Source: JANMDS01 sp031430575 (lineage in GTDB: Bacteria > Pseudomonadota > Gammaproteobacteria > Burkholderiales > Casimicrobiaceae). From it: a DNA stretch of 15,398 nt. Of this stretch, positions 7,177 to 14,999 are shown in pieces. The notes beneath the pieces were generated by a model. It did not search any database. It was not told the DNA's origin and saw only the letters and a list, made by a program, of their open reading frames with translations. Each line of letters begins with the position of its first letter. The stretch's first letter is position 1. The translations under genes and the position numbers were made by a program. The DNA is taken from contig JANPBT010000051.1 in NCBI GenBank assembly GCA_031430575.1, positions 1 through 15,398 on the forward strand, read 5' to 3'.

Positions 7177-7201
7177 TCGCTCTGACTATCGAGCGATTTT
7201 T
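7177..7201 (+). terminator. Hairpin plus T-run on plus strand (weak terminator candidate)
   Basis: TCGCTC (7177-7182) pairs with GAGCGA (7191-7196) around an 8-nt loop and is followed by TTTTT. The T-run is on the plus strand, although the adjacent gene ending at 7208 is on the minus strand and no plus-strand gene is seen upstream nearer than tag. It may be chance, or it may end an unseen plus-strand transcript. Confidence 0.25.
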
Positions 7202-7207
7202 GAATAC

Positions 7208-8185
7208 CTACGGCACAGCTTTTTCTTCAAAAGGCAGTTTTTTTTCAGCAATGAAATAAAGCGGTCGCGCGCGTGCTTCGGCTAAAGCGCGCCCGAGATA
7301 TTCACCGATCACGCCGAGCGCAAGAAGCTGCAGCCCTCCGAGACCGAGCACGGTGACCATCACCGTCGGATAGCCTTGAACGGCATCGCCAAAGATGAGC
7401 GTGCGCACAGCGATGAAGCTGCCATAAATGAAAGCGAGTAGCGCAAAAGCAATGCCAAGAAAGGTGACCGCGCGCAGCGGCGCCATGCTGTAGCCCGTTA
7501 ATCCTTGAATGGCATAGTTGGTCATTTGCGACCAGCGCCATTTGGTCGCACCGCCCACGCGTGCTGCTTGATCGTACTCGACGAAGACCGTGCGATAGCC
7601 GACCCACTCGGCCATGCCTTTGAAGAATCGATTGACCTCACGCATCTGCGTGATGGCGCGCACAACAGGTGCTGTGAGTAATGAAAAATCGCTTGCGCCC
7701 CGAGGCATTGGAACATCGGAAAACGTGCGCATAAACCATTGAAACCCGCGCGCTAAAAAGCGCTTGCGCCGACCTTCGCTCGCGCGTGATCGGCGCACCG
7801 CGATGACCTGCTCACAACCGCCTTGTGCCCAACGTGCAATGAGCTGCTCAATCATTTCAGGCGGGTCTTGGCCATCACCATCCATGAAAATCACGAGATC
7901 GTCATCACGCAGATCGGCTGCGAGTGCATCAAGTGCTGCGAGCATCGCTGCTTCTTTGCCGAAATTGCGGGAGAGCGCGATGAGACCGACGCGGGGATCG
8001 TGCTGCGCAAAGGTGCGCACGGCTGCGCGCGTATCGTCTTGGCTACCATCGTCGATGAACCATACCTGCGGCGCAGTTTTATGCTCCCTTACGATGCTTT
8101 CAAGGGTGAGCGCGAGCGCAGGCCAGAGCTGCGCGAGTGAGAGCGCTTCGTTGAAAACGGGAATGAGTATGAACAGCCTGCGCAT
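7208..8185 (-). CDS. GtrB/DPM1-like membrane glycosyltransferase, family 2
   Basis: The 325-residue product is a GT-A fold glycosyltransferase of the polyprenyl-phosphate sugar synthase group: an N-terminal cytosolic catalytic domain (ILIPVFNEA at 6-14, FIDDGSQDDT at 43-52, LSRNFGKEAAMLAAL at 71-85, metal/nucleotide motif MDGDGQDPPE at 101-110) and two C-terminal membrane helices (about 237-262 and 275-298), ending in a short basic cytosolic tail. Such enzymes move a sugar from an NDP-sugar to undecaprenyl phosphate, as in GtrB or ArnC. No flippase (GtrA-like) or acceptor transferase gene lies next to it, so the sugar and target are unknown. It begins 38 bases after the tolC-like stop, with no clear ribosome site, and is probably the last gene of the efflux transcript. 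APQVW at 38-42 is encoded by a repeat copy and falls just before the catalytic FIDDGS strand. Confidence 0.88.
   Translation of the reverse strand: MRRLFILIPVFNEALSLAQLWPALALTLESIVREHKTAPQVWFIDDGSQDDTRAAVRTFAQHDPRVGLIALSRNFGKEAAMLAALDALAADLRDDDLVIFMDGDGQDPPEMIEQLIARWAQGGCEQVIAVRRSRASEGRRKRFLARGFQWFMRTFSDVPMPRGASDFSLLTAPVVRAITQMREVNRFFKGMAEWVGYRTVFVEYDQAARVGGATKWRWSQMTNYAIQGLTGYSMAPLRAVTFLGIAFALLAFIYGSFIAVRTLIFGDAVQGYPTVMVTVLGLGGLQLLALGVIGEYLGRALAEARARPLYFIAEKKLPFEEKAVP
8062..8076 (+). repeat. Repeat copy inside the glycosyltransferase gene
   Basis: ATACCTGCGGCGCAG with exact 12-base core (8065-8076), followed by TTTT. In the minus-strand gene it encodes T-A-P-Q-V-W in the frame GCG CCG CAG GTA. 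Confidence 0.85.
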
Positions 8186-8223
8186 GATCGGCGCAGTGTA
8201 GCGGTTTGAAATTGTGGTGAGCG

Positions 8224-9546
8224 TTATTCGAGATAGGCGTTGGCTTGCGCAACGTCGGGCTCATTGAGCTTGCCAGTCGCGCCCTTGAGTCGCAGCGTGT
8301 TGACAATCGCGTTGTAGCGCGCAGCCGCCAAATCGCGGCGCACCGAAAAAATGCTCTGCTGCGCATTGAGTACGTCTAGGTTGGTGCGCACGCCGACTTC
8401 TAAGCCAAGGCGGGTCGAAGCGAGCACAATATCCGCAGATTTCAATGCTTGCTGCTGTGCAGCGATTCCAGACAGCCCGCTGACAACGCCGAGATACGCG
8501 GTGCGCGTGCTTTGCTGGGCGATGCGGCGTGCGGTCTCAATATCGTTGCGCAATTTATCAACGTTGGCCATCGCCCCGCGAATGCGGGCATCGGTCGCGC
8601 CATTGGTAAAGAGTGGCTTGGCAAATTGCACGCCAATCGCGGCATTGCGCCCAAGCGCTACGGAATTGCCCGAAGCGCTGCCATTGGCGAGCTGGGCACC
8701 GGCGTTGCTCACCAAATCGAGCGTCCAGTCGTTGCTACGCTTTTGACGTTCAATTTCAAATTGAGAAATTGTCATCTGCTGCATTGCAATGCGCACGGAA
8801 AAGCTTGCATCGTCCGCCTGATTCACCCAAGCATCCATATTATTTGGATTAGGTAAATCGGGATTCACGTTCGCGCGCAAGCCTTTGAGATTATTTTCGT
8901 AGCGGCCGATAACTGCGCGCAACGCCCAACGCTTGGTCTCTAAATCATTTTGCGCTGCGACTTCTTGAGCGAGCACCAGATCGTATCGGGATTGGGCTTC
9001 GTTGGTATCCACAATCGTAGCGGTACCCACTTCAAAATTGCGCTTGGCTTGCGCAAGCTGCTCACTGACCGCAGCTTTTTGTGCGCCATTAAGCGTGAGC
9101 GTATCTTGCGCTTGCAACACATCGAAATAGGCTTGCGCGAGGCGCAAAATAATATCTTGCCGCGCTGCATCAAGCGCGATTTCAGCAAGCTTTACACCCG
9201 CATCTGCCTGATCGATATTGACTTCGATTCCGGTGCGGCGCAACGGGTAGCTCGCAGTCGCGCCGACAGATGCATTGAGGTAGGCTTGGTCGGAATTGAA
9301 ATTGGGGCTGCGGGTATTCACGCCGCCGTAATTCAGCCCGCCACCGGCGGTGATGGCCGCAGTCAGGCCATTTGCTGATTGCGCCAAGGTCACCTGCTCG
9401 CGTGCGGCGGCGACGTTAGATTTGGCCGCCGCAACAGCAGGGTCGCCCTCGACCGCTTCACGGTAGAGCGTAAGCAAGTCAGCAGCCCATACCTGCGGCG
9501 CAGAAATGGCCATTGCAAGGGCAACGGTCAGCAGCGTTTTTTTCAT
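8224..9546 (-). CDS. tolC: TolC-family type I outer membrane efflux channel
   Basis: The 440-residue product should form the trimeric outer-membrane channel and periplasmic tunnel of a tripartite exporter. A signal peptide (MKKTLLTVALAMAISAPQVWA, cleavage near residue 21) precedes ADLLTLYREAVEGDPAVAAAKSN, the usual TolC opening. Long Ala/Gln/Asn-rich amphipathic helices appear twice, each with the family pattern, for example YFDVLQAQDTLTLN, FEVGTATIVDTNEAQSRYD and, in the second repeat, LGLEVGVRTNLDVLNAQQSIF. Length is typical. I chose ATG 9546 because it starts a clean signal peptide and has GAAGGA eight bases upstream; the open frame runs to 9648 only across the upstream rhodanese gene. It lies 10 bases after the rhodanese stop, and the matching adaptor and RND pump are upstream in the same transcript. 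The repeat motif encodes SAPQV at the end of the signal peptide. Confidence 0.93.
   Translation of the reverse strand: MKKTLLTVALAMAISAPQVWAADLLTLYREAVEGDPAVAAAKSNVAAAREQVTLAQSANGLTAAITAGGGLNYGGVNTRSPNFNSDQAYLNASVGATASYPLRRTGIEVNIDQADAGVKLAEIALDAARQDIILRLAQAYFDVLQAQDTLTLNGAQKAAVSEQLAQAKRNFEVGTATIVDTNEAQSRYDLVLAQEVAAQNDLETKRWALRAVIGRYENNLKGLRANVNPDLPNPNNMDAWVNQADDASFSVRIAMQQMTISQFEIERQKRSNDWTLDLVSNAGAQLANGSASGNSVALGRNAAIGVQFAKPLFTNGATDARIRGAMANVDKLRNDIETARRIAQQSTRTAYLGVVSGLSGIAAQQQALKSADIVLASTRLGLEVGVRTNLDVLNAQQSIFSVRRDLAAARYNAIVNTLRLKGATGKLNEPDVAQANAYLE
9489..9504 (+). repeat. Repeat copy inside the tolC signal-peptide region
   Basis: ATACCTGCGGCGCAGA, exact core at 9492-9503, flanked by AAT. 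Read on the minus strand in the tolC frame it gives S-A-P-Q-V followed by W-A, just before the likely signal peptidase site. Confidence 0.85.
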
Positions 9547-9556
9547 GCACATTCCT

Positions 9557-9877
9557 TCAGTAGCGCGCCAAGCGCGCATCAACTTCGAGTGCCCAGGCTT
9601 CGATTCCGCCGCGCACGTTAAATACACTATCAAATCCATTTTGCTCAAGCATTACCGCGGCGGCATAACTGCGCACGCCATGGTGGCAGAGCACGAGCAA
9701 CGTGCACTCTGACGGCAATTGCCCCCACTGCGTCGCAACCTGCCCAAGCGGCAGATGCAGCGCACCGTCGATGTGGCACGCATCCCACTCCCAGCGCTCG
9801 CGCACATCAACGAGCAACACGTCTTCACGCGTTTGCATCATCTCTGCGGCTTTGGCAGCGGGTATGTTGCGCACCAT
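9557..9877 (-). CDS. Single-domain rhodanese-like sulfurtransferase
   Basis: The 106-residue product is one rhodanese domain with no signal peptide, so it is cytosolic. Motifs: LLVDVRERWEWDACHIDGALHLPL (CH2A region), the active-site loop CHHGVRS with nucleophile C64, and the C-terminal FNVRGGIEAW (CH2B). The six-residue active loop suits sulfur transfer with thiosulfate or persulfide donors rather than phosphatase-like activity. ATG 9877 shares one base with the preceding TGA (TGATG); a TTG at 9880 is possible but unnecessary. It sits between the methyltransferase-like gene and tolC, an order seen in many betaproteobacteria, but its link to efflux is not understood. Confidence 0.9.
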   Translation of the reverse strand: MVRNIPAAKAAEMMQTREDVLLVDVRERWEWDACHIDGALHLPLGQVATQWGQLPSECTLLVLCHHGVRSYAAAVMLEQNGFDSVFNVRGGIEAWALEVDARLARY

Positions 9878-10530
9878 CAAAATACAAACGCCTTGGCTTG
9901 CGGCGCATTTAAAAGCGCAGGCACAACCGTCTCAAACAAAGTCTCGCCAACGATGCCGCCTGCCCCGCTACGGGTGAACACGCGGGCAAACATGACCGGC
10001 TCGCTGCCGATGATTGCAAAAAGTTTGCCTTCGGGCTTGAGCCACGCCCAGGCGCCTGCGTGCATCACTGGCATCGAGCCGCCAAATACGATCACGTCGA
10101 AAGGTCCGCGTGCGGCATGCCCTTTCATGCCGTCGCCGACGATGACTTCCGCGTTATAAATCCCCGCGTCAGCCAGATGGATGCGGGCAGACTCGGCTAA
10201 CGCAGGCACGATTTCAACGGAGGTCACCTGCGCGCTGCGCGCTGCGAGGAGCGCAGTTAAGTAGCCGCTACCTGTGCCGATCTCTAATACACTTTCACTG
10301 CCAGCAAGCTGAAGGTCTTGCACCACGCGGGCTTCAAGCTTCGGTGTCCACATCCGTTGCCCATGCCCGATAGGGATTTCGAGATCGGCAAATGCCAGCG
10401 CTTGATGGGCGACCGGCACGAACGATTCGCGCTTGAGCGTGGAGATTAAGTTGAGGATAACCGGGTCGAGCACGTCCCATGTGCGGATTTGCTGCTCGAC
10501 CATATTGAAGCGGGCTTGTTCTATGTTCAT
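9877..10530 (-). CDS. Protein-L-isoaspartate O-methyltransferase-like protein, divergent active-site segment
   Basis: The 217-residue product has the PCMT family layout: an N-terminal helical part (MNIEQARFNMVEQQIRTWDV), FADLEIPIGHGQ at 47-58, SAM-binding motif I VLEIGTGSGYLTALLA at 81-96, motif II region SVEIVPALAE, and GDGMKG then PFDVIVFGGSMP. True isoaspartyl methyltransferases carry a TIS-type segment after the GQ; here the sequence is GQRMWTPKLEAR, so the usual Ser/Thr positions are replaced. SAM binding is well supported but isoaspartyl repair is not. The ATG overlaps the TGA of the RND gene (ATGA, 4 bases) and its end overlaps the rhodanese start by one base, so translation is probably coupled. 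A degraded version of the repeat (GCG CCG CAA GCC) lies near the C-terminus, in NAPQAK. Confidence 0.85.
   Translation of the reverse strand: MNIEQARFNMVEQQIRTWDVLDPVILNLISTLKRESFVPVAHQALAFADLEIPIGHGQRMWTPKLEARVVQDLQLAGSESVLEIGTGSGYLTALLAARSAQVTSVEIVPALAESARIHLADAGIYNAEVIVGDGMKGHAARGPFDVIVFGGSMPVMHAGAWAWLKPEGKLFAIIGSEPVMFARVFTRSGAGGIVGETLFETVVPALLNAPQAKAFVF
9897..9910 (+). repeat. Degenerate repeat copy (weak)
   Basis: CTTGCGGCGCATTT matches the core except for the first C and the final G, and is followed by an A/T run as in full copies. It encodes N-A-P-Q-A in the methyltransferase-like gene. It could be a decayed copy or chance. Confidence 0.35.
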
Positions 10531-13500
10531 ACCTGCGGCGCAGATTGGTTAGGCGTAGTTCCCGATTTTAGCTGGCGCTTGATCTCCTTTTTAGCTTTGC
10601 GGCGCTCAAAGAAGCCCTCCAGCATCGCGTAGCCGACGGGAACCACGATTAAAGTCAGCAAAGTTGAGGTAATCACCCCACCAATAATCGCCCTGCCCAT
10701 CGAGGCGTTGCCACTGTCGTCAGCGGTGCCGATGGCGATGGGCATCATGCCAAAGACCATCGCCGCGGTGGTCATGAGTATCGGGCGCAAGCGAATTTGC
10801 CCAGCCTCGCGTAGCGCTTGCGCGATACTCGCCCCCCCTCGACGGGCTTGGTTAGCAAAATCAACTAGCAAGATCGCATTTTTAGTGACTAACCCCATCA
10901 GCATAATAACCCCAATTATCGACAGGATGTTGAGCGTAGATCCGGTCAACAACAGGGCTAAAAATACGCCAATCAGCGATAGCGGCAGCGACATCATGAT
11001 GATAATCGGCTGCGTAAAACTATTAAATTGCGCGCCGAGCACGAAGTAAATGAATACGACCGACAAGCCGAGTGCCAATATTGCATAGCCAAACGACTCT
11101 TGCATCATTTGGGCTTGCCCTTCATAGACGAAACGAAAGCCCGGTGGCAAATCGGTGGCTTTGGTCAGCGCCTGAACATCGGTATTCACCTCGCCGACCG
11201 ATCGCCCAGAGACACCGGCAGAGACCGTAATTTGGCGCTGGAGGGAAATTCGCTCGATAACTTTAGGGCTCACGGTATTGTCGATGCTGGCCACTTGCTT
11301 GAGTGAAATCACGCGCGGCGAGCCGTCGGCATTGAGCCCAGCGCTCACCGGCACATCACTGAGCGCGGAAATATCTGCACGATCAGTTTCATTGAGGCGT
11401 AGTCGCACGTCAATATTGTCGCCCGCTGGGGAAAGCCAAGTGGCCACCACATCGCCGCCCACCAGCACGCGCGCAGCTTGCGAAATCTGCGGTATCGAAA
11501 CCCCGAGATCGTTCGCTGCGGTGCGGTTTGGCCGGATCGCATAAGCAGGCACAGCATCTTTATCGCTGCTATCAACATCGACCGCACCATTAATTTTGGC
11601 AATTTTTTGCTTCACGCCTTCAGCGATGAGTTTCAATTGTGCGACGTCTGGGCCTAGCACCGTGACGTTGATCGGCTTGCCCCAGCCAATGCTCGCGCGC
11701 AAGCCTGCGACTTGCTCAATTTCCTTGCGTGCCGCATCTTCGATTTCAAACTGCGTGCGTTTGCGCTTTTCAATGGGCACAAGCGAGACATTGACGAATC
11801 CCGTATTTTTGCCATTACCGCCGCCCACGCGCGAGTAGAGATATTCCATTTCAGGATATTTTTTGAGAATGGCTTCAACCTGCTCAATCTTGGTGCGGGT
11901 GTAATCCAAGCTCGAACCGACCGGCGTTTCGATACGCACACCAAATTCACTGTTATCCGATTTCGGCTGAAATTCACTGCCAATCAAAGGCACCAAGGCG
12001 AAGCTCGACAGCAGCGTTACGAGCGCGATGCCAAGCGTAATCCAGCGATGAGAAAGCGCCCACGCCAGTGCCTCATCATAGATTTTGTGCGCAGCGTCAA
12101 CCGCGACCTCGAAGCCATCGAGAATATGGCGAATGCCAGGCCAGCGCATCCATTTGCTCGGCTTATCTTCCCAAACGGCCGAAAGCATCGGATCGAGCGT
12201 AAAGCTCACGAACAACGAAACCAGCACCGCAACCACCACCGTGATGCCGAATTGATGAAAAAATAAGCCAATAATGCCGCCCATGAAGCCGACCGGGGCG
12301 AATACCGCGACGATGGCGAAGGTCGTCGCCAAAACGGCGAGGCCAATTTCATCGGTGCCTTCGCGGGCGGCAGCGAAATGATCTTTACCCATGCGCAAAT
12401 GGCGCACGATATTTTCACGCACCACAATCGCATCATCAATCAACAAGCCAATACACAGCGAAAGCGCCATGAGCGTGAGCGCATTGAGCGTGAAGCCTAA
12501 GGCATTGAGCGCGATAAAGGTCGCGATTACGGCGATGGGCAGCGTTAGGCCAGTGATGACCGTACTGCGCCAGCTTTTTAAAAACAAGAATACGATCAAT
12601 ACCGTGAGCGCAGCGCCTTCGAGAATCGTTTTCTTTACGCCGTTGACGTTTCGTTTCACCGATTCTGATTGATCAGAAAGCAGCCTCATCTCAATATTGG
12701 GCGGCAAACTTTTCTTGACTTCCTCAATTGCTTTTTTGACCGCCTCGCCCACCTCGACGGTATTCGCGCCGTTTACTTTCAAAATATCAACACCGATGGC
12801 TTCTTTGCCGTTGATACGCGCGTAGGAAGTGCGCTCGGTCAACCCGTCGCTAACCGTCGCGATTTGCTTGAGTTGAATATTTGCACCATTGCGCCGCGCA
12901 ACGACAATATCGGCAAATTGCTCTGGGCGCGCAAAGCGCGCTTCAACCCGCAGCAATCGCTCCTCCGCACCTCGGCTCATTGCGCCCACCGGCGCATCGA
13001 AATTATCAGCGCGGATGGCGGTGGAGACCTGATCAATGCTGACACCAAACGACTTCATTTTCTCGGTATCAAGCTTTATGGCGATTTCACGCCGCGCCTG
13101 CCCGCTTACGCTTACCGTGCCCACACCAGAAACATTTTCAACGCGCCGCACCACTACATCTTCAACGAAGCGCGTTAACTCGCGTAAGTTGCTGGCGCCG
13201 GTCACGCCCACCGACACAATCGGCTGCTCATTATCGTCACGGGCTTTAGAAATAAACGGATCTTTTGCATCTTTAGGAAAGCTCGGACGGATCACCGCTA
13301 ACTTATCGCGCAGATCTTGAATGCCGCGATCAATATTCGTGCCGAGGGCAAATTCAATAATGACCAGTGACGATCCTTCGCGCGAGCGCGAACGCAACGT
13401 CTTCACGCCCGCGACGGGGTTAAGCGCATTTTCAATCGGCTTGGTGAGGTCGTTTTCGACCGCCTCCGGCGATGCGCCCGGGTAGCCAACATAGACGACA

Positions 13501-13634
13501 GCATAAGGCAAATTGACCTCGGGCATGGCATCGATCGGCAACTTGAAATACGACACTAAGCCCATCACACACGCCGCGAGCATCACCATCGCGCAGAAAA
13601 CGGGATTATTGATTGCAATCCGGGTGAGCGTCAT
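10527..13634 (-). CDS. RND-family (HAE1/AcrB-like) multidrug efflux pump, inner membrane
   Basis: The 1035-residue product is a proton-driven RND transporter. Features in order: TM1 with the family opening (MTLTRIAINNPVFCAMVML), the porter-domain start PEVNLPYAVVYVGYPGASPEAVE, TM2-TM6 from about 338, with LCIGLLIDDAIVVREN carrying the two TM4 proton-relay Asp residues (D400, D401), a second large periplasmic domain, and TM8-TM12, with GLVTKNAILLVDF holding the TM10 Lys. Length is typical of HAE1 pumps; motifs favour drug or organic efflux over heavy-metal CusA types. Start ATG overlaps the adaptor stop (ATGA, 13631-13634). The last five residues, SAPQV, and the stop come from a repeat copy, which also abuts the start codon of the following gene. 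Drug specificity cannot be predicted. Confidence 0.95.
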   Translation of the reverse strand: MTLTRIAINNPVFCAMVMLAACVMGLVSYFKLPIDAMPEVNLPYAVVYVGYPGASPEAVENDLTKPIENALNPVAGVKTLRSRSREGSSLVIIEFALGTNIDRGIQDLRDKLAVIRPSFPKDAKDPFISKARDDNEQPIVSVGVTGASNLRELTRFVEDVVVRRVENVSGVGTVSVSGQARREIAIKLDTEKMKSFGVSIDQVSTAIRADNFDAPVGAMSRGAEERLLRVEARFARPEQFADIVVARRNGANIQLKQIATVSDGLTERTSYARINGKEAIGVDILKVNGANTVEVGEAVKKAIEEVKKSLPPNIEMRLLSDQSESVKRNVNGVKKTILEGAALTVLIVFLFLKSWRSTVITGLTLPIAVIATFIALNALGFTLNALTLMALSLCIGLLIDDAIVVRENIVRHLRMGKDHFAAAREGTDEIGLAVLATTFAIVAVFAPVGFMGGIIGLFFHQFGITVVVAVLVSLFVSFTLDPMLSAVWEDKPSKWMRWPGIRHILDGFEVAVDAAHKIYDEALAWALSHRWITLGIALVTLLSSFALVPLIGSEFQPKSDNSEFGVRIETPVGSSLDYTRTKIEQVEAILKKYPEMEYLYSRVGGGNGKNTGFVNVSLVPIEKRKRTQFEIEDAARKEIEQVAGLRASIGWGKPINVTVLGPDVAQLKLIAEGVKQKIAKINGAVDVDSSDKDAVPAYAIRPNRTAANDLGVSIPQISQAARVLVGGDVVATWLSPAGDNIDVRLRLNETDRADISALSDVPVSAGLNADGSPRVISLKQVASIDNTVSPKVIERISLQRQITVSAGVSGRSVGEVNTDVQALTKATDLPPGFRFVYEGQAQMMQESFGYAILALGLSVVFIYFVLGAQFNSFTQPIIIMMSLPLSLIGVFLALLLTGSTLNILSIIGVIMLMGLVTKNAILLVDFANQARRGGASIAQALREAGQIRLRPILMTTAAMVFGMMPIAIGTADDSGNASMGRAIIGGVITSTLLTLIVVPVGYAMLEGFFERRKAKKEIKRQLKSGTTPNQSAPQV
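10529..10546 (+). repeat. Repeat copy at the RND stop / methyltransferase start
   Basis: ATACCTGCGGCGCAGATT with exact core (10532-10543). On the minus strand it encodes the RND C-terminus S-A-P-Q-V, and its outer TA/AT bases belong to the overlapping TGA stop and ATG start. Confidence 0.85.
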
Positions 13635-14827
13635 TTTGATGCCGTCGCTTTTGTGCCAGACGCGAGCGGAATTGCCGTTGGTGCGACGGCGTTTGCCGCG
13701 GCCATATTGGCGGTTTGCCCATCTTTAATTTCCTGCACGCGCGCAGAGATCACTCGATCGCCCGCTTTTGCGCCTGCCGTGAGCACGATCGTGCCCGCAC
13801 GCTCATCGCGTGCACCTAAAGTGACAGCGATCCGCTTGGCAAGATTACCGACCAACACATAAACGTGCGGCGCAGTATCGGCTGAGCGGATCGCATCAAT
13901 CGGAATCACCACTGCCGTGCTGGCTTCGCCTAATGCCACCACGGCGGACGCAGACATGCCCGCCTTTAGCGTTAACGCAGGATTAGCCACTTTCGCCCGA
14001 ACATCAACGGTGCGCGTGCCGGCGTTGGCCATTGGCGCAATGCGCGTGATGGTTGCCTGGAGCGGTTGTGCAATCCCGGCAATGGTCAGCTCCATTTCAC
14101 GCCCGACGGCGAGCTTTGCAGCCTCTTCAGCCGGTACCTGCGGCGCAAATTCAAGGCTATCAACTTGCATGATGGTGTAGACCGTCATCTCGTTGGTCAC
14201 GCGCTCACCCGGCTCGACATGGCGGCGGCTGATGACGCCCGCCATCGGCGCCACTACGGAAGTATCGCGCAGCGCTTGCGTAGCGATATTGACTTGTGCC
14301 TGCGCGGCATCGGCGGCGGCTTTCGTGGCGAGAAACGTGCCCTCGGTATTATCAAATGCGCCTTGTGAGATGAAGCCTTTTTCCAGCAAGGCTTGCTGCG
14401 CTTGCCTATTTTTGCGGGCAGTCTCAAGCTGCGCGCCTGCTTGCGCCCGCAGGCTTTCTTGCTGGCTCACCCGCATGCGCAAATCTGCACTATCAACTTG
14501 CGCCAGAATTTCTCCCGCCCGCACCCGCTCGCCTTCGCGCTTAGCTGCGCCCAGCAGCGTGCCCACCGCGCGGGCTTTAGCAACCCCCTGCGCTACCGGC
14601 TCCAGCGAGCCGGTGAGCGTCATCGTTTGGGCGACCGCTTTAGTCGTGAGCGTGAATACATCTGTTGCGGCCAGCTCCAATATTTTGGGCAATTTTTTGT
14701 CGGCCTCGCGCTTGGCATCTGCGGCTTTGCTCTCGGTCACTTTTTTGTAAACGATCCCGCCGACGCCTGCGAGTAAGGCCAGCCCAAGCACCAGCGCGAT
14801 CCAGCGGCCTTTATGTTTCATTTTCAT
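13631..14827 (-). CDS. RND efflux membrane fusion protein (periplasmic adaptor)
   Basis: The 398-residue product links the RND pump to the TolC channel. An N-terminal hydrophobic segment (about 9-27: WIALVLGLALLAGVGGIVY) without a lipobox Cys suggests a membrane anchor rather than a lipoprotein. Then come the first lipoyl half (GTLLGAAKREGERVRAGEILAQVDSADL, 89-115), a helical hairpin (about 115-185), the second lipoyl half (VVAPMAGVISRRHVEPGERVTNEMTVYTI, 191-219), a beta-barrel (TRIAPMANAGTRTVDVRAKV, LKAGMSASAVV) and a membrane-proximal domain ending in a low-complexity Ala/Thr tail. ATG 14827 has GAGGGA five bases upstream; a second ATG at 14821 is less well placed. It is the first gene of the operon and ends in a 4-base overlap with the RND gene. 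A near-exact repeat copy encodes FAPQVP at 227-232. Confidence 0.94.
   Translation of the reverse strand: MKMKHKGRWIALVLGLALLAGVGGIVYKKVTESKAADAKREADKKLPKILELAATDVFTLTTKAVAQTMTLTGSLEPVAQGVAKARAVGTLLGAAKREGERVRAGEILAQVDSADLRMRVSQQESLRAQAGAQLETARKNRQAQQALLEKGFISQGAFDNTEGTFLATKAAADAAQAQVNIATQALRDTSVVAPMAGVISRRHVEPGERVTNEMTVYTIMQVDSLEFAPQVPAEEAAKLAVGREMELTIAGIAQPLQATITRIAPMANAGTRTVDVRAKVANPALTLKAGMSASAVVALGEASTAVVIPIDAIRSADTAPHVYVLVGNLAKRIAVTLGARDERAGTIVLTAGAKAGDRVISARVQEIKDGQTANMAAANAVAPTAIPLASGTKATASK
13866..13875 (+). repeat. Degenerate repeat copy (weak)
   Basis: TGCGGCGCAG matches 10 bases of the core, preceded by ACG in place of ACC. In the adaptor gene it encodes T-A-P-H-V, in the same frame as the APQV copies. 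It may be a mutated copy. Confidence 0.35.
14135..14150 (+). repeat. Near-exact repeat copy inside the adaptor gene
   Basis: TACCTGCGGCGCAAAT differs from the 12-base core only at its last base (A for G) and keeps the A/T-rich flank. In the minus-strand gene it encodes F-A-P-Q-V-P. Confidence 0.7.
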
Positions 14828-14915
14828 TACATTCCCTCATGGTCTTGGGTGATCCCCGCGCCTCTTTTGAACGCGCGCCGGATTCCTTAGTTTCATCTCA
14901 TTACTTACTGCGCGC

Positions 14916-14943
14916 ACTGTACCGAACTCTCCACCACTTGCAA
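14916..14943 (-). promoter_or_regulatory. Possible sigma70-type promoter of the efflux operon
   Basis: On the minus strand TTGCAA (14938-14943) and TACAGT (14916-14921) each match the consensus in four of six bases with a 16-base spacer. The predicted start is about 80 bases ahead of the adaptor ATG. The match is modest and the region has no other good candidate. Confidence 0.3.
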
Positions 14944-14999
14944 CGTGGCCTGCGACGAAATGGGGATTATGGGTCGCCAACCGCGCGCGGGCTATCGAT

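Larger units (their letters stand above)
6528..7207. other. Intergenic region without a convincing gene
   Basis: About 680 bases, visibly richer in A/T than the flanking genes. It should hold the promoter of the leftward GH74-like gene and the 3' end of the glycosyltransferase transcript. Open frames here (for example 6504-6839 plus) have no ribosome site, family resemblance or sensible composition. I see two small inverted repeats near the GH74-like gene and one hairpin near 7177-7196, and no insertion sequence or recognisable gene remnant. Confidence 0.6.

Noticed and set aside
11712..12266. 184-codon plus-strand open frame
   Set aside because: It is antisense to conserved RND pump sequence; composition is that of a reverse-strand shadow.
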